A DNA stretch of 64,000 bases from Ginsengibacter hankyongi (GTDB taxonomy: Bacteria; Bacteroidota; Bacteroidia; Chitinophagales; Chitinophagaceae). The stretch covers positions 2,055,501 through 2,119,500 of the forward strand of contig NZ_VYQF01000001.1 in assembly GCF_008710285.1 (NCBI RefSeq). The letters run 5' to 3'. The notes beneath the pieces are model-generated. The model made no database searches, was not told where the DNA came from, and worked only from the letters and a program-made list of their open reading frames with translations. Both the position numbers and the translations under genes were made by a program. Positions 16,664 through 26,300 of the stretch are shown piece by piece (the first letter of the stretch is position 1; the number at the start of each line of letters is the position of its first letter).

Positions 16664-17515
16664 TTAACCTATGTCGTCACTTACTGGTGTTTTCCTGTTA
16701 ATGGCAATAAGAAAAGCAGTGCCGCTGAAAGCCAGCGCATCAAATGCACTTGAAATTGAATTACCTCTGTCTGCAAACGGGTTGGAAATAGCTCCCGGTA
16801 TGTGTACAACGATAAACCAAAAAAATAACATAGTACCCAGCAAAGCCGCGATTTTTCTTTTCCTGATATCCAATATAATACAGACTCCTGCGCCTATTAG
16901 CGCTGTACCAGTAAAGTATGCCCAAAAAGTATGGTCCGGCACCCAATAGGGAATCATTGCCTCTATATATTTTTCATACATAAAATGTGCTATGCCAAAA
17001 CTCATGATTGTAATTGAAAAGAAAATACTGCCGTACGGGATAAATTTTTCTAAAGATTTTATGATAACGCTTTTTGTATTCATGTGAATGTCATTGCAGC
17101 CTCCGGCAACCAAAAATGCCCCGCCAGCCAGCGCAAGTTCTTTTAAAACATTTTCCCACAACCCTAAATGATAACTTTTATTAGGTTCTGAAATTAGCTC
17201 GTAGGGTACATGCACAAAACAACACATTAATAAAAAAATGCCCCCTAAAATTAATGCTGCTTCCCTCGCATTTTTATAAAAAATAATAGCAGCACCGGCA
17301 ACAATTAACCCTGTGCCGGTAATGTACGCGATAATATTAAGTGCGGGAAGATCGTATTGCCATGGCGGCAGTTGTACCCTTCTAAAATTTCCATAAATAA
17401 ATTGCTGAATGCCATAAACAATTATGGCAACACCATAGAATGTGCAGTTTACTTTGGTAAAAAGATTCATTATGTTACGATGAATGCTTTCAATGTGTTC
17501 TTTGCTAAGAAGCAT
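16664..17515 (-). CDS. Multipass membrane protein (DoxX-like, duplicated four-helix unit)
   Basis: About 283 residues with eight hydrophobic segments arranged as two similar halves, each with a YG(IA)xHFMYGN/YEK-type start, a P-W near the second helix, and a GTGLIVAG / GTALIGAG glycine-rich helix. This internal duplication resembles two fused DoxX-like units. Function unknown. Start choices are an ATG at 17515 or at 17470; the longer form is given, and the TTG just upstream is not preferred. It lies 39 bases upstream of the esterase start on the same strand. Confidence 0.7.
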   Translation of the reverse strand: MLLSKEHIESIHRNIMNLFTKVNCTFYGVAIIVYGIQQFIYGNFRRVQLPPWQYDLPALNIIAYITGTGLIVAGAAIIFYKNAREAALILGGIFLLMCCFVHVPYELISEPNKSYHLGLWENVLKELALAGGAFLVAGGCNDIHMNTKSVIIKSLEKFIPYGSIFFSITIMSFGIAHFMYEKYIEAMIPYWVPDHTFWAYFTGTALIGAGVCIILDIRKRKIAALLGTMLFFWFIVVHIPGAISNPFADRGNSISSAFDALAFSGTAFLIAINRKTPVSDDIG

Positions 17516-17517
17516 TA

Positions 17518-17612
17518 GCAAAATTCAAAACAATCGTTGTCACTATTTTCAATTACAAGTGGGCAACCGGCCGCCTGGCAGTTAAATTTGCCTGTTTAAA
17601 AGAAGCTGACGT
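17518..17612. repeat. Direct repeat copy 1 flanking the GNAT gene
   Basis: A stretch beginning GCAAAATTCAAAACAAT and ending GCCTGTTTAAAA is similar in order and spacing to 18332-18420. The two copies bracket the GNAT gene in the same orientation; identity is partial by eye. Confidence 0.4.
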
Positions 17613-17662
17613 ATCAGGATTGGCAATGTCCTTTAAGATTGAAACCATCATAACGTGATAGG

Positions 17663-18190
17663 CTATACGACGTTAGCGTATACATGTAGTTTGTTGCCCC
17701 CTTCCTCAATTTCTTTTTCAAAACGAAACCCAAGCCTCGTTAGTAATTTAATTGAGCTTGCATTAGTAGGTATTGTAGTTGCAAGAACGGTCGCGTGCGC
17801 GGGCAATCGCTGTACTATCGATAGCACTTCCCCAGCGGCCTCGGATGCATAGCCCTGGCCGCAATATTCAGGCAGGAAGGCAAAACCGATATCAAAATGC
17901 TTTAGGTAAGTCCTTTTTAAAAATGTTATGACGCCGATAGGTTTATCCAGTTGTTTAAGACGCACCGTCCAATACGTAAAGTCGGGGTTACTGTTAATCT
18001 TGTTTATATAAACGATTGCATCTTCATCCGAATGAATATTCCTGTCGCCGATGAACGTAAGCCATCCTTGAGTATTCATAAGCTCACGCATAAACGGGCC
18101 ATCCTGTGTCGTCAATAAATCCAGCGAAAGTCTTTCCGTTGTGATGGTTGCCGGGATTGAGGTATTGATTTCCCGCATTCTGTCTTTCAT
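17663..18190 (-). CDS. GNAT family N-acetyltransferase (RimJ-like)
   Basis: About 175 residues from the ATG at 18190; a longer TTG-initiated frame to 18235 is possible. The start of the domain reads TITTERLSLDLLTTQDG, the usual Acetyltransf_3 opening. The acetyl-CoA pyrophosphate loop is LPEYCGQGYASEAAGEVL, and the C-terminal NASSIKLLTRLGFRFE segment is also characteristic. It should transfer acetyl groups to an amine; target unknown. Confidence 0.85.
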   Translation of the reverse strand: MKDRMREINTSIPATITTERLSLDLLTTQDGPFMRELMNTQGWLTFIGDRNIHSDEDAIVYINKINSNPDFTYWTVRLKQLDKPIGVITFLKRTYLKHFDIGFAFLPEYCGQGYASEAAGEVLSIVQRLPAHATVLATTIPTNASSIKLLTRLGFRFEKEIEEGGNKLHVYANVV

Positions 18191-18331
18191 TATTGAATCA
18201 ATGGTTTTATTCGTTTTAATAGTATCGTCAATCAAATTTAATTGAATGTTTCATTTCAAAATGTTTCTTTTGCCCATTAGACTGCGAACAAATGGTGCTG
18301 TCGGGGAAACGCAAATCCAGACATTTATTTA

Positions 18332-18420
18332 ACAAAATTCAAAACAATAAAATGTTTTATTATTATTACGGTTCGCAAACAGGCTGCATCAGCATCAAAA
18401 TTGCCCGTTTAAAAAACAGC
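18332..18420. repeat. Direct repeat copy 2 flanking the GNAT gene
   Basis: Shares ACAAAATTCAAAACAAT and TTGCCCGTTTAAAA with the copy at 17518-17612. It lies in the upstream region of the sensor kinase gene. Confidence 0.4.
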
Positions 18421-18461
18421 ATAAATATCATGGCTTATTTTTATTGTATTATTGGTTGCTC

Positions 18462-19484
18462 ATGAAAAATTTTATCAGTAAATATGATCTAAGAAAAGGT
18501 TTCCTGCTTTCAATAGCATTCCCCACCATTTTCCTTGCGTTGGACAGTAACCCTTCAAACATCTTCAGCCATTTTATTTTTTCATTTGTCATAACCTTTA
18601 CGTTTTGGATTGTAAATGCTGTTTTGATTGATTTTAAAAACCCGGAATCACGCTCAGCAAAAATAAACCCTGCATTTTATGGCCGTTTCGCCGCATCTTT
18701 TATCCTTGCCACCATCATTTATATTTCACTGGGGCTCTCATTACAACATTCGGGAATTATACTTTCCATATCAAGAGGAAACTGGGGCAAATCCTTCAGC
18801 TCTTGGTTTTATTTGTGCATGAAAATTATTTTATTCAATTCCTTAATTATTTTATTGAAATACTTATTCGATATCAATGCCGAGAAAAGAAAAATAGAGT
18901 TGGAAAACGAAGTATTGAAAAGAGAAAATTTAAATGCGTCATACGAAAGCTTAAAACAACAGGTAAATCCTCACTTTTTATTTAACTGTTTAAATACCCT
19001 GGCATTTCTAACAAAGCGAAACCCGGATCAGGCTATTGATTTTATATCTGAATTGTCTTCTGTTTACAGGTACATGCTTGTTCACCAGGATAAAAAAAAT
19101 GTTACTCTTCGCGACGAGATTAAATTTCTCAAATCTTATTTATATCTTTTAAAAATAAGATTTGGGGAGGCGATTATAACAGAAATAACTTTGCCGGAAG
19201 AATTATTAAACTATTCAATGCCGTCCAACACTTTACAACTACTTATTGAGAATGCCGTGAAGCACAATGCGCTGTCCATACAGAAACCGCTGTCCATTTC
19301 CATCTATGCCGAGAATAATTATTTAACCGTGCAAAATAATTTACGAAGTAAGAATGGACAGCTTCCTTCTTCTCATCTTGTTGGATTGAATAACATTAGC
19401 AACCGGTATTTATTGTTAAAAGGAAAGGATATTATCATTAAAAAAACTGATGAACAATTTATTGTTTTATTACCGATAATGTAA
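18462..19484 (+). CDS. LytS-type sensor histidine kinase
   Basis: About 340 residues. Four transmembrane helices fill the first ~125 residues, followed by a coiled-coil linker (INAEKRKIELENEVLKREN). The His_kinase domain begins with the phospho-acceptor motif QQVNPHFLFNCLNTLAFL near residue 170; the N-box is LLIENAVKHNAL. A G1-like ATPase loop follows. Start is set at the ATG 18462 since the upstream TTG adds only six residues. It is followed after 5 bases by its LytTR partner, so the two form a two-component operon. Confidence 0.9.
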   Translation: MKNFISKYDLRKGFLLSIAFPTIFLALDSNPSNIFSHFIFSFVITFTFWIVNAVLIDFKNPESRSAKINPAFYGRFAASFILATIIYISLGLSLQHSGIILSISRGNWGKSFSSWFYLCMKIILFNSLIILLKYLFDINAEKRKIELENEVLKRENLNASYESLKQQVNPHFLFNCLNTLAFLTKRNPDQAIDFISELSSVYRYMLVHQDKKNVTLRDEIKFLKSYLYLLKIRFGEAIITEITLPEELLNYSMPSNTLQLLIENAVKHNALSIQKPLSISIYAENNYLTVQNNLRSKNGQLPSSHLVGLNNISNRYLLLKGKDIIIKKTDEQFIVLLPIM

Positions 19485-19489
19485 CGTAA

Positions 19490-20257
19490 ATGAATATCGT
19501 AATTATAGAAGATGAATTGCAAACAGCATGGCATTTGCAAAACTCAATCCAGGTATTGCGGCCCGATTCTAAAGTTGTTGCAATAATAGATAGTATAGAA
19601 GCCGGTCTTGAATGGTTTAGCAGTAATGAACAACCCGATCTTATTTTTTCCGACATACAATTAGGGGACGGGCTAGCTTTTGAAATGCTGCAACAATTGT
19701 CACTTACATGCCCGGTAATTTTCTGCACGGCCTATGATGAGTATGCTTTAAGGGCTTTTCAAAATAACGGTATCGACTATCTTTTGAAACCAATAAAACA
19801 GGAAGCCTTAAAAAAAAGCCTCGACAAAATCAATCTCTTTAATAAGCCATTGAACAATAATAATCGTGAATTGCTAAATGGATTAATAAAAGAAATTACA
19901 AGAACTTCCAAATCCTACAAATCCACCTTTTTGGTTGCCTATCGCGATAAGATGATTCCTGTGAATGTGAACGACATCGTTTTTTTTCGCATTATAGATG
20001 ATACGGTAGAGTTAAGTACCAGAAACAGCCAGCAATACCGCTTAAATTATTCGCTTGATTATATTGAATCTGTTATAGATCCAAATTTTTTCTACCGGGC
20101 CAACCGGCAGTATTTGATTGCGTATAATGCTATTAAAGAAGTCGAAAATTATTTCGATAGAAAACTTTTGATAAAACTTACTCAAGCTATTGCGGAACCT
20201 ATAATTGTGAGCAAAGCTAAATCTTCGGATTTATTAAGGTGGCTGGAGAACCGTTAG
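19490..20257 (+). CDS. LytTR-family response regulator
   Basis: A 255-residue regulator. The receiver domain occupies residues 1-120 (IVIIEDE acidic pocket; LIFSDIQLGDG with the phospho-acceptor Asp near residue 55; YLLKPI with the conserved Lys). The LytTR DNA-binding domain lies at ~155-255 (YRDKMIPVNVNDIVFFRI, then FYRANRQYLIAYNAI). It is the partner of the LytS-like kinase 5 bases upstream. Targets are unknown. Confidence 0.93.
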   Translation: MNIVIIEDELQTAWHLQNSIQVLRPDSKVVAIIDSIEAGLEWFSSNEQPDLIFSDIQLGDGLAFEMLQQLSLTCPVIFCTAYDEYALRAFQNNGIDYLLKPIKQEALKKSLDKINLFNKPLNNNNRELLNGLIKEITRTSKSYKSTFLVAYRDKMIPVNVNDIVFFRIIDDTVELSTRNSQQYRLNYSLDYIESVIDPNFFYRANRQYLIAYNAIKEVENYFDRKLLIKLTQAIAEPIIVSKAKSSDLLRWLENR

Positions 20258-20309
20258 AAATTTGAACTATAGAATACATTTTCTTTTCGTAAACCTATCC
20301 CGGGACAGC

Positions 20310-22496
20310 TCACTTCAATTTATTCCTAAAAAATACATTGCCTGGCATTAATTGCTTTGGTATACCTGGGCCACTCCATTCAAAATTCAATGATGGAATG
20401 CCATCGATTTGCTTTTTGTAATAAAGCAGAAAGGGATGCAGGCCTACTTTCATTAATATAGAAGCACTTTTTTCCGTGCCAGCTTCATATCCAAAATCCT
20501 CATCTATCACCTCGGCGTCATGAATGCGAAAGAACGCTTTTGTATCTGATTCTAAATAAAAGGTATATTCTCCATCCTTTGGCACTTTTATAAACCCTTC
20601 AAACAACAAAGTACCGTTTTGATGTAACTGGTTCACCTTTAGATTGGGTTTTGTACTGTACCCGCTCTTTGATGGTTGAAGTGCTTCAACCTGTGGAATC
20701 CAAAGAAAGTTTTCGCGATAATATTTCCATATTATTCCAGGTTCCACGATAGGTTTAACAGGAGGAATGAGCGAACTATCGTAAGGACGGGGGGCAGAAG
20801 AATTAGGACGACGAACCTGTAAAACCCGCTCTTTCATGAGCATATTAAGCCTCTCTACATTCCCTTTGGTTAAAACTTTTGTGTTAATTGTGTTTCTTTC
20901 TTCAATGGCACTTTCTTTTTTATCAGGCTTCGTCATTAAATTATACTTTTCCTGGGGGTCTTTTACTATATTATAAATTTCGAAATTATCATTGGCTGAT
21001 TCTATATCATACCGAACCCCTACATAATTTCCGATTCGCATAAATTGCATCTGATTCCTTTCACGTCCCCGATGGTTAGGGGAATACTCTTTAAAATCAG
21101 GAGTCTTTCCATGAAAATAATACTCATTATAAATCAGACCTGGCATTTGCCTTCCCTTACCTGTCAGAGAGGGCAACAGTGAAACACCATCGATCCTTAC
21201 CGGGGCAGGAGAACCAGCTAACTCTAGAAACGTTGGCAGCCAATCGTACGAAATACTTGGATTTGAAATTACTTTTCCGGCTGGAATATGATGAGGCCAC
21301 CACGCAATAGTCGGAATTCGCACGCCCCCTTCCCAATCATCACGTTTAATACCATCAAATGGTCCGTTGCTGCCAAAAAATGTAGGTTTAACCGGAACAT
21401 AAGTTTTAGGTAGATAAGACTCGACAGAGGCACCGTTATCAGAAGTATAGACAATTAAGGTATTGGAATCAATCTTCATATCTTTCAACAATTGCACTAA
21501 ATCGCCTACCGCGTCATCTATCCGCCGATTCGCTGTGGCATATCTCTTATAAGTATCCGGCCATGGAACCTCCGGAGTGGCAGGATTATGATCATCATCG
21601 TAGGTTGCCTGCGCATATTCGGGGTATACATAAGAATCTGTTTTTCCCTCTGCCGTGTTGATCATATGCCCTGGTTTGCCAATCCACTGAATGCCTCCAT
21701 GTAATCCCCTGCCGATTGGATATTGTTCAGTTGGTAACTCTAATACTGCATGAGGCACATCGTAAGCTAAATAAAGGAAAAATGGTTTACTTGCTTCATC
21801 TCCTTTTTCGTGATCGATAATATATTTTTTAGCCCTGGCAGTCCATAAGTCAGTTGTATAACATTTATCTAAATCAGAAGCTATATTGGTATAATTTTCC
21901 CAGACTTCCTTTGGACCATCATAGAGGCCTTCTTTCGGGTAGTGTTCATGCCCGTCCCTATGCCGAATATAGCTGAAGGAATAATCAAATCCCCGTTTCA
22001 AAGGATGTGCCGGCCATGTAGATCCATTTGGATCAAACTTATCATCGCCCTGTAAGCCCCATTTCCCAATTATAGCGGTACTATAACCCAATTGCCGCAA
22101 AGTTGAAGGCATTGTATAATTATTCTCCAAAGCCTTATCAAATTGATTGTCTCTTACATTTGCATGTCCCTGGCTTACACCAAGCATGATAGAAGCCCGT
22201 GAAGGTGCACAAACCGGGGCTGCGCAATAATGCAGGGTAAGCATAGTCCCTTCTTTGGCAAGTTGATCGAGGTGTGGAGACCTTTCAAAAGGTAAACTCC
22301 TGTCATGCTCCTGCGCTCGTTGATTTTGAAAGAATGCACCTATGTCTCCATAACCCTGATCGTCCACAAGTATAAAAATAATATTCGGTCGTTTCTGAAT
22401 ATTATTTTCTTCATATTGTTTTTGAGAATGGGCGCTCAAAAAAAATAATAGACATAGAATGGGAATCGTTGTTTTAATCACATTTTTATATGGCAT
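20310..22496 (-). CDS. Secreted arylsulfatase-type sulfatase with C-terminal PA14-like domain
   Basis: About 728 residues from the ATG at 22496, which gives a clean signal peptide (VIKTTIPILCLLFFLSAHSQ); a longer in-frame ATG at 22520 is less likely. Metal-site start: PNIIFILVDDQGYGDIG. The formylglycine motif is CAPSRAS near residue 98. IYTSDNGASVE and HGGIQW-type segments carry further active-site residues. After the sulfatase core (~1-560) a PA14/chitobiase-like module follows (FIKVPKDGEYTFYLESDTKA, then FEWSGPGIP). It removes sulfate from glycans in the periplasm. No SusCD pair is adjacent. Confidence 0.92.
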   Translation of the reverse strand: MPYKNVIKTTIPILCLLFFLSAHSQKQYEENNIQKRPNIIFILVDDQGYGDIGAFFQNQRAQEHDRSLPFERSPHLDQLAKEGTMLTLHYCAAPVCAPSRASIMLGVSQGHANVRDNQFDKALENNYTMPSTLRQLGYSTAIIGKWGLQGDDKFDPNGSTWPAHPLKRGFDYSFSYIRHRDGHEHYPKEGLYDGPKEVWENYTNIASDLDKCYTTDLWTARAKKYIIDHEKGDEASKPFFLYLAYDVPHAVLELPTEQYPIGRGLHGGIQWIGKPGHMINTAEGKTDSYVYPEYAQATYDDDHNPATPEVPWPDTYKRYATANRRIDDAVGDLVQLLKDMKIDSNTLIVYTSDNGASVESYLPKTYVPVKPTFFGSNGPFDGIKRDDWEGGVRIPTIAWWPHHIPAGKVISNPSISYDWLPTFLELAGSPAPVRIDGVSLLPSLTGKGRQMPGLIYNEYYFHGKTPDFKEYSPNHRGRERNQMQFMRIGNYVGVRYDIESANDNFEIYNIVKDPQEKYNLMTKPDKKESAIEERNTINTKVLTKGNVERLNMLMKERVLQVRRPNSSAPRPYDSSLIPPVKPIVEPGIIWKYYRENFLWIPQVEALQPSKSGYSTKPNLKVNQLHQNGTLLFEGFIKVPKDGEYTFYLESDTKAFFRIHDAEVIDEDFGYEAGTEKSASILMKVGLHPFLLYYKKQIDGIPSLNFEWSGPGIPKQLMPGNVFFRNKLK

Positions 22497-22910
22497 GTAA
22501 GAAAGAATTAAAATATTCAAAAAAAAACTTCAAATAAAAGGCATTTTTTTTGGTACAAAAGCATTACTGTTACGAAACCCCGGCGAAGAAGACACCACTC
22601 ACTTTAATAAACTAACTTTTTTAATCGAGCGAATTTTATAAATCCATATAACGGCTGCCTGAAATGTTTCCGTAATGTATTTCCTGAAAAGATGTAAAGC
22701 TGTGTTCCTATTCAAGAAAATTCTTGCAAGCATTCATTTCCCGCGATGGACGCAATTAATTCTCTGAACCAAAAACTCTTCACAAAAATCGGGCTTTGCA
22801 TCAAATGAATCTTTAACTACTTTATGAATTGTCCTTTCCTTTTTCTCCTGGGGCTTACTGGGCTTCAAAACGAAAAAATAATTCTTTATTTTCCGGCAGG
22901 TTTTAACCTG

Positions 22911-23093
22911 TTAGTAATTTTCATAAGCCATAAATCTTTTTCCATTGGCGATAACCATAGTTAGCTTAAAACTTCCCTCCGGTAAATAAACGACCGCATC
23001 AAGATGATTTGGCACTGTTGCATAAGCAATAATATCGGCATTGATTTCTTTTGTCAAGGCTTGATGGGCCAGGGTTTCCCGGAAAATTTAATT
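22911..23093 (-). pseudogene. IS200/REP-type Y1 transposase C-terminal relic
   Basis: The minus strand reads, without interruption to TAA at 22911, a ~60-residue tail containing IIAYATVPNHLDAVVYLPEG and VIANGKRFMAYE. This resembles the HUH region (normally MPNHLHVLxYF) and the following GNGKRFMAYE segment of Transposase_17 proteins. The second histidine of the HUH motif is replaced (NHLD for NHLH), so even this part would be inactive. The rest of the gene is missing. Confidence 0.5.
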
Positions 23094-23259
23094 ATGAAGT
23101 AAGGATATGCCGTGAACTGCCGGAACAGTAAGTTTTTTTTTAGCACTGCTGCATGCCTTGGATAGAAATGGTTATATAGCTAACAAAAATTGTTAAGAGC
23201 AGAAACATAAATGCATCGGCCCACCTGCAATAAAAAATCTTCTTTTCGCAAATGTTACA

Positions 23260-23344
23260 GTTTCTCAAAAGTCATTTATATTTACTAATCGGAATTTAAA
23301 AGCTAACTCGTTGTATTGCCAGTTTTCAAGTTGATTTGAGAAAC
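23260..23344. promoter_or_regulatory. 10-bp inverted repeat upstream of the hybrid sensor gene
   Basis: GTTTCTCAAA and its exact reverse complement TTTGAGAAAC are separated by 65 bases, with the second arm 31 bases before the ATG. Could be paired regulator sites; no regulator is implied. Confidence 0.3.
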
Positions 23345-23375
23345 GCCTGCCATTATTAATAACCATCTCATAAGT

Positions 23376-26300
23376 ATGCTTAAAAACAAAAAATGTATTG
23401 TCACGGGCAAAATACTCATTTGTTGCAAATGGTTATTGTGTCTATCTTCTGTATCAATAGTCCTTTCGGCATCTGCACAAAATGAATCGGAAAAAGGTTT
23501 CCCGTTCGTTGCCAATTATTCGCCGAAATTATACAATGCCAGCCCCAACAACTGGAGTGTAATAGAAGACAATGACGGGATAATGTATTTCGGGGGCAAT
23601 AAAGCGAAAACTAATATTTTACAGTTCGATGGAGAAAAGTGGTCCCAAATAGGTGGTGCGAATATTTCAATTGTTACCCGCTGTTTCGCGAAGGACAAGG
23701 ATGGAACCGTATTTTATGGCGGCCTCGGCGATTTCGGTTATCTCGATAAAGACAGCATAGGCAGAACATTCCAGCATTCATTGTTGGAATTTATACCAAA
23801 AGACAAACGAAACTTTTCCGACGTTTGGTCTATCCAGGTTACCAATAACGGAATTTATTTCCAGGCACGTGAAAGGATTTTCAGGTTAACAAAAAATAAT
23901 GCAGGAAACGACCGCTTATGGTCGGTGAAGTCGTGGGAACCTTCCACACATTTCATGTACACCTTTTACCTTGATGGAACATTCTATGCGCATGAGCAAA
24001 GCGTTGGCTTTTTAAAAATGGTTGGTGACTCGCTAACGCTGATACCCGGAAGCGAATTTATGGGACAAGACCGTGTGCAGGTAATGCTTCCTTACCATGA
24101 TAATAAAGATTCCAACAACACCAGTTTATCCAAAAAATACCTGGCCGGTTCCTTTAACCATGGCATGTATATCTTCGACGGAAAAACTTTTACGCCTTTT
24201 AAGAACGAGGCCGACAGCCTGGAAAGGCATTACATGCTCTATAAGGGACTTTATTTAAACGGCAATTATGTACTGTCATTGCTGGGGTATGGAATAATCA
24301 TTATGAATCCCCAGGGGAAGATCGTGCAGGAACTGACACGGAGCACAATCGATATTCCCAGTAATATCATCTATTCCATGTACCCCGATTCAAAAGGCGC
24401 GGTATGGCTCACTACAGATAATGGCATTTCAAGACTGGCACTGAACTCGCCGTTTACAGTGTTTACTGCACAAAACGGAATTGTCGCTACCCCCATTTCG
24501 ATCGCCCGGCTTCCCAACGGGAAATTATATGTAGGTACTAATAATAACCTATTGGAATTTGACGACAAAACTTCCTCATTCAAAATAGTTGACGCCATTC
24601 CCAGAGACCAGATTTTTGCTCTTCGTGTTGATGGTAACAGTCTCCTTGTTTCGAGCAATGGCTTGTACATGATTAAAGATGGAAAGATAATTCTCGTGCA
24701 GCCGTCCGTTAGTAACAACCTGAAGATTTCCGCGCTTATCATTCTTCGTCAGCATCCAAACATACTCCTGGCCAGCGCTTCTTTTGGAATGGCGGTATTC
24801 CAGCGTGATCCTTCATCCGTTAAAGGATGGGAATTCCTCAGCTATTTGCCGGGATATAAAGGAGAAGCATTTTCGTTACAGGAGGATTCCGCCGGTAATG
24901 TCTGGACGGTCACGCAGGATGGACTGGCTCACCGCATTAAATTGTTCTTTGATCAAAATGGGCAACCTGATCTGTCAAAAACAATTGTCCAAAATTTTGG
25001 ACCTGCACAGGGAGCAGATCGCCCTTTCGGTTACATCTATTCAATCAGGAACCAACCTTATTTTACCAGCGACTCCGCCACCTACATATTTAATGATGAG
25101 AAAGGCCGGTTTCAGGAGGCTACTTTCAACGGCATCAGGAATTTCGGCGGTATCGAGGACGGCTCAGGTAAAGTTTGGATAGGTCGGTCCAGGCGCGGAG
25201 TTAGCGCCGTGCAATATATGATCGCCACTCCAAAGCCCGATGGGAGCTACTCTTTAGACTCCACCTCCTTGTTGCCCATAGCTGAGGAGTCCTTTACGAA
25301 TGTGCATAGTGATAAGGATGGTATTGTATGGATTATTTCGAATGATAAAGTGATCCGGTACAATGAAAATATAAAAACCGACATCGATAAACCTTATAAA
25401 ACGCTCATAACTACCGTAGCCGCCAACAAGCAACAACTTAACCCTTACGTTGCCGGAAAGAATTTTCCGAACCTGGCATTTGATAATAATTCGCTCAGGT
25501 TCGATTATGCCGCGCCGTTTTATGAAGGGCATGATAAAATTCAGTACCAAACATGGCTGGAAGGATTTGAAAAAACATGGTCCCTTTGGGGAAATAATTA
25601 TTATAAAGAATACACCAACCTGCCTCCGGGCAAATATAAATTTCATGTGAGGGCTTTAAATATTTTTAAAAAGCAAAGCGAGGAAGCCACTTATGAATTT
25701 ATAATTCTTTCCCCGTGGTACAGAACCTGGTGGGCTTACCTGCTGTATGCTATAGCGGCCATCTTAATCATTTATTTCTTCGTTAACCGGAAGGTGCGTC
25801 ACCTCAGAGAAAAGCATATAGAACTGGAAAAAGTAGTGGATGAACGGACAAGGGAACTAAGCCAGAGAGCCGAGGAGCTCTCCGTGATTAACAGCGTCCA
25901 GGACGGATTGGTTCGCGAAATGAATATGCAATCCATCTACGAAATGGTAGGAAACCGGATTTGCGAATTATTCGATACGCAAACTGTAATCATAAGAACA
26001 TTTAACCATGCTAACGGGAATGAAGAGTGGCAATTTGCACTCGAACGAGGCCAAAGGCTGTACAGTGATCCGTGCCCGTTAATATGGGCCAATAAGCTGT
26101 TGCTATCGGATAAACAACCACTGTTAATTAATAAAAACTACCAGGAATTTGCTGCTCAACACGGCGGCACCGGCGTTAGCAAGGGATTGCCGCCGAAGTC
26201 AGCCATTTTTGTACCGATGATCGTGGGAGATGAAGTGAGAGGTTCGGTAAGCCTTCAAAATGTTGAGAAGGAGAATGCCTTTAGTGATAATGATGTAAGG

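Larger units (their letters stand above)
22521..23375. other. 855-base gene-poor intergenic region
   Basis: No intact gene was found. It contains a transposase relic (22911-23093, minus strand) and a 10-bp inverted repeat (GTTTCTCAAA 23260-23269 and TTTGAGAAAC 23335-23344) close before the large sensor gene. Confidence 0.6.
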
